Source of the DNA: Pseudomonadota bacterium
GTDB lineage: Bacteria; Pseudomonadota; Gammaproteobacteria; Xanthomonadales; Xanthomonadaceae
Reading direction: 5' to 3'
Length of the DNA: 46,699 nt
Assembly (NCBI GenBank): GCA_023444765.1
Contig: JAEXLY010000107.1
Location: forward strand, 1-46,699
The notes beneath the pieces were generated by a model. The model was not told where the DNA came from. It did not search any database and saw only the letters and a list, made by a program, of their open reading frames with translations. The translations under genes and the position numbers were made by a program. Shown here in pieces: positions 41,879 through 46,699 of the stretch; the stretch's first letter is position 1, and each line of letters begins with the position of its first letter.

Positions 41879-41920
41879 AAACGTGGGGATACCTTAGAAC
41901 CTGACCCCTTTTTTCGCTGG
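41799..41920 (+). repeat. Segment duplicated from 40465-40589
   Basis: About 122 nt at ~85% identity by eye, covering the transposase C-terminus and the tail GAAAACGTGGGGATACCTTA ending in a T-run (CCCCTTTTTT). The second copy is at 40465-40589. Confidence 0.7.
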
Positions 41921-41978
41921 AATCTTCAAGCGCATAGCGGCACTTAGTTCGACGCTGCAAATCTCAAGATTCCGCCGA

Positions 41979-42058
41979 ACAAGTCGACTCTGACCCCATT
42001 TTGGTGCCGAGAAAGTTGACTCTGACCAGTTCTTATTAAAAATTCGACTCTGATATCC
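41979..42058 (+). repeat. Cluster of three GTCGACTCTGACC-type repeats
   Basis: AAGTCGACTCTGACCCC at 41981, AAAGTTGACTCTGACC at 42012 and AATTCGACTCTGATATCC at 42041, in tandem with ~30-nt spacing. They lie between the IS4 remnant and the 3' end of the 878-residue gene. Confidence 0.65.
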
Positions 42059-42095
42059 GTTCTGAATCCCGACGTCTTCTACGCAACTCATGCAG

Positions 42096-44732
42096 CTACC
42101 CTCGCTCTAGGTGATCAGCGATAACGCGTTCAGCGTCTCGCTCATAACCCGCTGCCACATCCCGAAGGGTTGCAGCGAATCGCGGATAGCCTGCATTCTC
42201 AACGTCGTCAGCCTTGCGACGATACTCCGCAGCGAGTTCCTTTTCTGGCTTCCCGGTAGGGTCCACCCAATGAACTCCGCGAGAGTTGTAGACCGAAGTG
42301 CTAAACCCTCTTCTCATATGCTGATGGTCCCGGCTGTCGAGTGCTGAGGCAACACTCTCATTTATCCATAATCCATTAGCGTCGGGTGGGGTATGTATCA
42401 ACACTTCGCCAACTTGAATCAATGCAACATCTAGGTGTCCGGATTCGGCGCAAATCGCTTTCGTGTCGTCGAGCCACTGGTTAAAGCGCTGGCCAGAGAA
42501 CGAACCATCAGCCTCAGCTCCGGGCGGAGTTTGCCAATCATGGAGAAGTCGCCAAGCATTCGTCGCAATCGTCTTTGCGTCCTCAGTGTGCTCGATCGGC
42601 ACAGCGTCTTCTCTATCGGATCGATAAATCAACCTGAGCACTTCGCAGAAGAACTTGGGCTCGGTAGACAACTTGCGCTCAAGGAACGCGGGCTTCCCCC
42701 GGCCAATAGAACCTAGCAGTGGTAGATAGGACCATTCAATGCGGAAGAGATCATCTTGAGAAACCGAAGGATTTGACTGCAAGAACTTGATCAACTCGAC
42801 GACGTGGTGGACATCCATCGAGTTCGATGGTGCGACGGAAGATACGGCCAGAAGCAGCGCTTGGACAGCTTGTTCCAGACTGACAACTTGCTTGTCGTGA
42901 AGCGCCTTGTAAAGGCATTCGATAGCTGGATAGGGACGCTGAAACTCAAGAAGTTTGGCGACGGCGATAGAAAGGTCGTCGTCCGATTGGTACGGGTTTG
43001 CCCACACTTCCGACCAATACAGCCCCTCTTCAGCGCCGAGCCATACGGTGACGCGATCCCACGCGCTCTTGGAGAATGGCAGATGACGCAAGAACGCAGC
43101 CTTCTCATTTGAAGTCCAGTCGGGCGTCACAATGCCGTCGCACCACTCCCAGCCCATGGCGACAAAGCGTTGCCAAACATACGCGCCAACAAAATCTTTC
43201 AACTTTTCTGATGGATGGCATAGAAGGTCCGGAAGGAGATATTGATCTATTAAATTATCGGAAATTCTCCCAAGTGCATGCCCAACGTGTCGCGGAGAAT
43301 AAACGGCTTCCGCAAAACGAAGAACCGCAGAGATGCTTCCAGATGCAAAAATCTCGCTGATGGCGGTCTCTCTCTTCGCCTCGAGCTTCTTACTCTGCTC
43401 CTGCCAATTCCCCGTCTCCTCATAAAGATCAAAGTCCCTTTCGCTGAACAAATACTGATGTAGTTCAAAAGGATCATTCGGCGCAAGCTTGTTCGCCGCC
43501 TCCTCGATTGCTTCCACTGCGTCACCAGACAAAGCCCACTCTGCGTCCGAGAACTTCCGATGCTTGTTCGCTAGCCTGACGAGGGCATCCCATATCTGTC
43601 GACGCTGGCCTTCGGTCAAACGAGTAGCCACATTCAGCTTGAGCGTACTTAGCAGTTCGTCGAACGATGGCTGTGGGAGATGATCAAGTCGCGAGACGAG
43701 ATCGGTCAATTTCGCCGGATCGGCTTCTGCTGTCCGGACTGCAAGGTCAGAATAGGCGGATACCTGCTCCCAATACTCCTTGTGCGAAACGCGGATCTCC
43801 AAATTCGTAAGAATCGACTTGCGCCACTCCGGCTTGTGCGAGCCCATAGACGTTCGTTGATGGCCAGGCAATAGCTGAAGCAGCAAGTTCCAGCCGACTG
43901 CGGGCTGCTCAGCAAGCACCGTTTGAACAGCAACCTTTCGCTTCTCGATCGAACCGAGCGTCTGGGGCAACCAAGGTAGGAAGATCGTGGCGAGCGAGTT
44001 CGATGGGCGATTCATCCAAGTGCCACCGGGATCATGGCTTGCCAGTTCAGCCAGCAATACCGAAACCCTGACAAGCAGCTCAGGGTCCCAGGCCAAAGTC
44101 TCTAGCGCCCAGAGAAGCCCGGTTAAATAGTTGCCTCCCGTTATGCCACTGCCTTCTTGGGCGAACAATTCATCAAATGGGGATGGATGGAGTCGAAGTG
44201 CGGCATCGACAGAGTCCAGGAACTCCTTAGGAGCGGCTTCAGCCAGAGTCGGTAACAGGCTATTCAGGCTTGCCCAAGTAACCCAATCTGAATCGGAGAG
44301 AATTTCTCTGACTGCCTGAACGCCAATGGCTTCCGCCTTTCTGTGCGAAGCATTAGGGAACGCGTTTGGATTATTGCTGATTAGGGCGAGCCCCTCGGCC
44401 AACCCCTTGCGGAAGGCCGGCGAATACGTTTGCACTTTCCCATAGATGTTTGCCGCATAACGCTCATCTGCGGGTAACTCAAACGCCGGATCTCGTTCTT
44501 TCAGCACCTTCACGGCGGTGGCTCGGAAGACGTCAAGATTCTGGTCCAGAATTCTTGACCCCAAAAGCGGCAGTAGCTCGGCTCGGCGTGAAACCTTCCA
44601 TACGCCGTTCCTGACCGAAAGAGGGCTATCCGGTCTCTGAAGTACTTCTTTGGCCTTTAGGAGCCATGACTCATAACTGATCCCAAGAAGACGGGAGATT
44701 TCATGGGTGTCGTTACTTTTCACTCCAGCCAC
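42096..44732 (-). CDS. Large helical protein of a candidate defence locus
   Basis: 878 residues, GTG start at 44732 (MAGVKSNDTHEISRLLGISY). It begins in a linker-like region, then SPLSVRNGVWKVSRRAELLP and a long alpha-solenoid without any Walker A, HNH or other catalytic motif I can see. Tryptophan-rich segments (WNLLLQLLPGHQ, WRLLHDWQTPPGAEADGSFS) recur, and the C-terminus has HWVDPTGKPEKELAAEYRRK. My recollection, unverified, is of ~1,200-residue single-chain homologues with a nuclease N-terminus and this region. It overlaps the nuclease gene by 20 nt. G+C is clearly lower than the host average. A sensor or effector scaffold is an inference. Confidence 0.75.
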   Translation of the reverse strand: MAGVKSNDTHEISRLLGISYESWLLKAKEVLQRPDSPLSVRNGVWKVSRRAELLPLLGSRILDQNLDVFRATAVKVLKERDPAFELPADERYAANIYGKVQTYSPAFRKGLAEGLALISNNPNAFPNASHRKAEAIGVQAVREILSDSDWVTWASLNSLLPTLAEAAPKEFLDSVDAALRLHPSPFDELFAQEGSGITGGNYLTGLLWALETLAWDPELLVRVSVLLAELASHDPGGTWMNRPSNSLATIFLPWLPQTLGSIEKRKVAVQTVLAEQPAVGWNLLLQLLPGHQRTSMGSHKPEWRKSILTNLEIRVSHKEYWEQVSAYSDLAVRTAEADPAKLTDLVSRLDHLPQPSFDELLSTLKLNVATRLTEGQRRQIWDALVRLANKHRKFSDAEWALSGDAVEAIEEAANKLAPNDPFELHQYLFSERDFDLYEETGNWQEQSKKLEAKRETAISEIFASGSISAVLRFAEAVYSPRHVGHALGRISDNLIDQYLLPDLLCHPSEKLKDFVGAYVWQRFVAMGWEWCDGIVTPDWTSNEKAAFLRHLPFSKSAWDRVTVWLGAEEGLYWSEVWANPYQSDDDLSIAVAKLLEFQRPYPAIECLYKALHDKQVVSLEQAVQALLLAVSSVAPSNSMDVHHVVELIKFLQSNPSVSQDDLFRIEWSYLPLLGSIGRGKPAFLERKLSTEPKFFCEVLRLIYRSDREDAVPIEHTEDAKTIATNAWRLLHDWQTPPGAEADGSFSGQRFNQWLDDTKAICAESGHLDVALIQVGEVLIHTPPDANGLWINESVASALDSRDHQHMRRGFSTSVYNSRGVHWVDPTGKPEKELAAEYRRKADDVENAGYPRFAATLRDVAAGYERDAERVIADHLERG

Positions 44733-45624
44733 CGATCAGCAGAGTCAGGGCCAGGTAGCTTGCATCAGGATGATCGACCCAGTCGGTGACAGAAAGATTC
44801 GCTTTTGCCGATAGCTCTTCGGGAAATTCAACTGCGATCTTTTCCTTAAACATCTTCAGCAAGTCTTCGGGAATATTGGACTTGGTGATCGGCGCCGCAT
44901 GCTTATTCTTGCTTTGAACAAGCTCAAGAATTCTAGCCCATACTAAAGGGGAGGTAGTTTTCTGGTACTGTCCTATATGAGATTGAAGCAGTGATCTCGT
45001 CACACTGTACTCTATATCCAGATCATATCCGAGCAAATGAAAGTCTAAAAGGAAATCGTAGAACTCATCATCCGATAGAACTTTACCGCTATTGGCTGAG
45101 TTAAGATGCTGACGGATTACATTCAACTTCTTTGCCTTATCAGCCGAGCTGAATTTAGCTTGGTTCACGTTTCGGAAGAACGTCTCGGCATCGGTAATGG
45201 CTCTGGCGTGATCAAGTAACCAAGGAACACACTCTTGATCTATGCCGCTGAGCGGTCCGGTTATGAGGGCAATCGCATCCCTTCCCTTGGTGAACACTTC
45301 GGGATTGTTGAAATCATCCCAAGCGGCTTGCAACACTTCAGAAAGCAGCTTGTTCTGTGCGGTGAACGCAATAGAGTGCTTCACCTGCGCGAGTAGTTTC
45401 CGCTTGCCTCCTCCGCTGGGCTCTTCTGTTGTGATGATCAAGTCGTCCGTCGCGTAGCCGTCGTTCTTGCCCTGAAGCTTGATCTCCGTAATAGGCTTGG
45501 CCGGAAAGCATGGTGTGAAGCCGCCCGTGATCATCAGAGTCACGAAAGCGGCCTGTACATGCGCCTCGAAAAGTACGCCGCCACCGCCAGTGGAAAATGG
45601 ATTGCTAAGCTTCTTCTTAGTCAT
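44713..45624 (-). CDS. Cap4/DUF4297-type PD-(D/E)XK nuclease-domain protein
   Basis: 303 residues. The N-terminus NPFSTGGGGVLFEAHVQAAF carries the G-rich turn and E20 expected before the nuclease core. D60-D61 in GYATDDLIITTEE and Q80-K82 in KLLAQVKHS give a D...QxK active site, as in the dsDNA nuclease domain of CD-NTase-associated Cap4 and DUF4297 proteins. The rest (~140-303) is helical and ends LALTLLIGGWSEK-TAA. In defence systems this domain degrades DNA after activation. The ORF ends inside the 5' end of the 878-residue gene. No NTPase motif is visible. The start ATG at 45624 has a weak Shine-Dalgarno. Confidence 0.8.
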   Translation of the reverse strand: MTKKKLSNPFSTGGGGVLFEAHVQAAFVTLMITGGFTPCFPAKPITEIKLQGKNDGYATDDLIITTEEPSGGGKRKLLAQVKHSIAFTAQNKLLSEVLQAAWDDFNNPEVFTKGRDAIALITGPLSGIDQECVPWLLDHARAITDAETFFRNVNQAKFSSADKAKKLNVIRQHLNSANSGKVLSDDEFYDFLLDFHLLGYDLDIEYSVTRSLLQSHIGQYQKTTSPLVWARILELVQSKNKHAAPITKSNIPEDLLKMFKEKIAVEFPEELSAKANLSVTDWVDHPDASYLALTLLIGGWSEK

Positions 45625-45857
45625 GCTATCTGCTTAACAAACCAAACGACGTTTCTCACCGGCAGCCGTTTGCGAATTAGGCGCGGCAGGGAATTGTCGC
45701 GAGCCGCGGCGCGGAGCGCGGCTGCGCGGGCTTCTGCTCGGCGTGGTTGAGAGGCAATCAGCCCGCCCAAAGCATCACCTCGTTTTAGCTCAGGCCAGAG
45801 TAGTTCTTCGGCACTGCGCCTCTTAACGAATGCTCTGTAGCGCGCATATACGTGCAC
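45621..45857 (-). CDS. Possible small ORF overlapping the nuclease start (ATGA)
   Basis: A 78-residue frame from GTG 45857 whose TGA stop overlaps the ATG of the nuclease gene (ATGA), which would couple translation. The middle is alanine/arginine-rich (RRAEARAAALRAAARDNSL), which may be fortuitous, but the ends look more protein-like (WPELKRGDALGGLIAS, RNVVWFVKQIA). No Shine-Dalgarno, no recognised family. Confidence 0.25.
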   Translation of the reverse strand: MHVYARYRAFVKRRSAEELLWPELKRGDALGGLIASQPRRAEARAAALRAAARDNSLPRLIRKRLPVRNVVWFVKQIA

Positions 45858-45872
45858 GGCATTGAATTACTC

Positions 45873-46649
45873 TCACCCGCACTTGCTATACCCACAATTC
45901 AAACAAGTCGCACACCCATCCATCAGCACCAGCGCCTTGGTGCTGCACTTGTGGCACATGCTCGCGGACGGCGGGAAACTCGCGCCGTCGCCGGTGACTT
46001 CGATGTCGCCGACGGGCTCGGGGTAGCCGGGGTCTTCGGGGGTGGCGTCTACGTCAGAGTTTTTTTTTGACTGCTGTTCGTAGGCGCGGCGCTTCTCGGC
46101 GATCAGCGCCTTCTGCGCAGCGCTCATCTCCGGGTCGTGCAGCATGCCGATCGACTTGAGGTGGTCCTCGACGATGCTGCCCAGCTCGGCCACCAGCGAG
46201 GGCATGTAGACGCCGCCGGCCTTGAAGTAGCCGCCCTTGGGGTCGAACACGGCCTTCATCTCTTCCACCAGGAAGGTCACGTCGCCGCCCTTGCGGAACA
46301 CGGCGCTCATGATGCGGGTGAGCGCGACGATCCACTGGAAGTGCTCCATCGACTTGGAGTTGATGAAGATCTCGAACGGGCGGCGGTGCTCGTGCTCGGT
46401 GCCGGCGTTGAGCACGATGTCGTTGATGGTCACGTACATGGCGTGCTCCACCAGCGGCGACTTGATCTTGTAGGTGCTGCCGATCAGCACTTCCGGGCGC
46501 TCGATGCGCTCGTGCATGTGGATGATGTCGGCGATCCTGGGCGCTTCGGCCTCCACCTTCTCGCGCGGGACGGAGGCGCCGGCAACGGCCTTGTCCTCGG
46601 GGGTGACGACGGCGTAACCGGTGATTTTCTTTTCGATCTTGACGGCCAT
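45873..46649 (-). CDS. nrdJb: Vitamin B12-dependent ribonucleotide reductase, NrdJb-type subunit
   Basis: 258 residues. The N-terminal part (ITGYAVVTPEDKAVAGASVP, VYMPSLVAELGSIVEDHLKS) matches the TSCPD-containing C-terminal subunit of split class II ribonucleotide reductases. The end MCHKCSTKALVLMDGCATCL then NCGYSKCG is the cysteine-rich tail that re-reduces the active site. With the catalytic NrdJa subunit it reduces ribonucleotides to deoxyribonucleotides using adenosylcobalamin. nrdJa should lie just beyond the right end of the window. A run of nine A (nine T on + at 46060-46068) lies inside the gene after QQS. Confidence 0.88.
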   Translation of the reverse strand: MAVKIEKKITGYAVVTPEDKAVAGASVPREKVEAEAPRIADIIHMHERIERPEVLIGSTYKIKSPLVEHAMYVTINDIVLNAGTEHEHRRPFEIFINSKSMEHFQWIVALTRIMSAVFRKGGDVTFLVEEMKAVFDPKGGYFKAGGVYMPSLVAELGSIVEDHLKSIGMLHDPEMSAAQKALIAEKRRAYEQQSKKNSDVDATPEDPGYPEPVGDIEVTGDGASFPPSASMCHKCSTKALVLMDGCATCLNCGYSKCG

Positions 46650-46699
46650 TGCGTGGGTCCTGGTATTGCGTGGTGCCGGGGGGAATGGGAGGACAGGCG

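Noticed and set aside
41979..42058. CRISPR array
   Set aside because: Only three degenerate copies with ~30-nt spacing and no conserved 25-35-bp repeat, so it is better read as REP-like elements.
42096..44732. STAND/AAA ATPase assignment for the large protein
   Set aside because: No Walker A (GxxxxGK[ST]) or Walker B motif could be found in the 878 residues, so an Avs-type call is not supported.
45625..45872. tRNA or attachment site at the island's right edge
   Set aside because: No cloverleaf-like sequence or TTCRANTCC/T-loop could be recognised, and no direct repeat with the left edge was found.

Overview
The window is about 70% G+C with strong G/C third-position bias over most of its length. 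The protein families seen (two-gene CheY/CheX module, short XRE-DUF2975 pair, SCE4755-type LPMO-like protein, split B12-dependent ribonucleotide reductase subunit NrdJb, many small envelope proteins, REP-associated tyrosine transposase) point to a Lysobacteraceae/Xanthomonadaceae gammaproteobacterium such as Lysobacter or Luteimonas. The genus is an inference. No rRNA, tRNA or CRISPR array was seen.

Layout. 0-1.4 kb: response regulator and CheX-like phosphatase. 1.4-6.4 kb: a minus-strand run of small enzymes and hypotheticals (SdpI-like membrane protein, CPXCG zinc protein, NTF2-like protein, deoxyribosyltransferase-like protein, SRPBCC protein, Acg-like nitroreductase, PQQ-type beta-propeller). 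6.5-7.3 kb: a decayed ArsN2-type acetyltransferase, then a cold-shock gene with a clear terminator. 7.7-12.5 kb: minus-strand envelope proteins, a GNAT enzyme, a small tyrosine phosphatase and a MazG-like protein. 12.7-17.4 kb: a histidine kinase/response regulator pair, a DJ-1/PfpI protein, a DUF1579-like gene that may be frameshifted, and an exported LPMO-like protein. 17.7-24.5 kb: a 28-residue membrane microprotein, an intact ArsN2-like GNAT, a BON lipoprotein, a Fur-box-preceded FecA-like TonB receptor, a double retropepsin-like protein divergent from a DUF2975/XRE pair. 24.8-38.4 kb: NmrA and SDR oxidoreductases, an alkylmercury-lyase-like protein, a GyrI-like protein, hydrolases, a CHASE-PAS-GGDEF-EAL protein, Dabb, EamA and cupin proteins.

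38.4-45.9 kb is an accessory island with visibly lower G+C in its gene-bearing right half. It holds a RAYT transposase flanked by inverted copies of a GGGGACGGAGG repeat, two 3' remnants of the same IS4-family (IS10-like) transposase bracketing an apparently frameshifted hypothetical gene, several copies of a GTCGACTCTGACC repeat, and a two-ORF locus. That locus encodes a Cap4/DUF4297-type PD-(D/E)XK nuclease domain (303 aa) overlapping by 20 nt a large helical protein (878 aa). It looks like a defence (anti-phage) system, or a single ~1,180-aa protein split by a frameshift, and is the most interesting part of the window. The right edge returns to the core genome with nrdJb, whose large-subunit partner should lie just outside.

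Gene coordinates come from reading frames checked against start codons, Shine-Dalgarno sequences and motifs. Family names are from recognition of motifs and not from any search.
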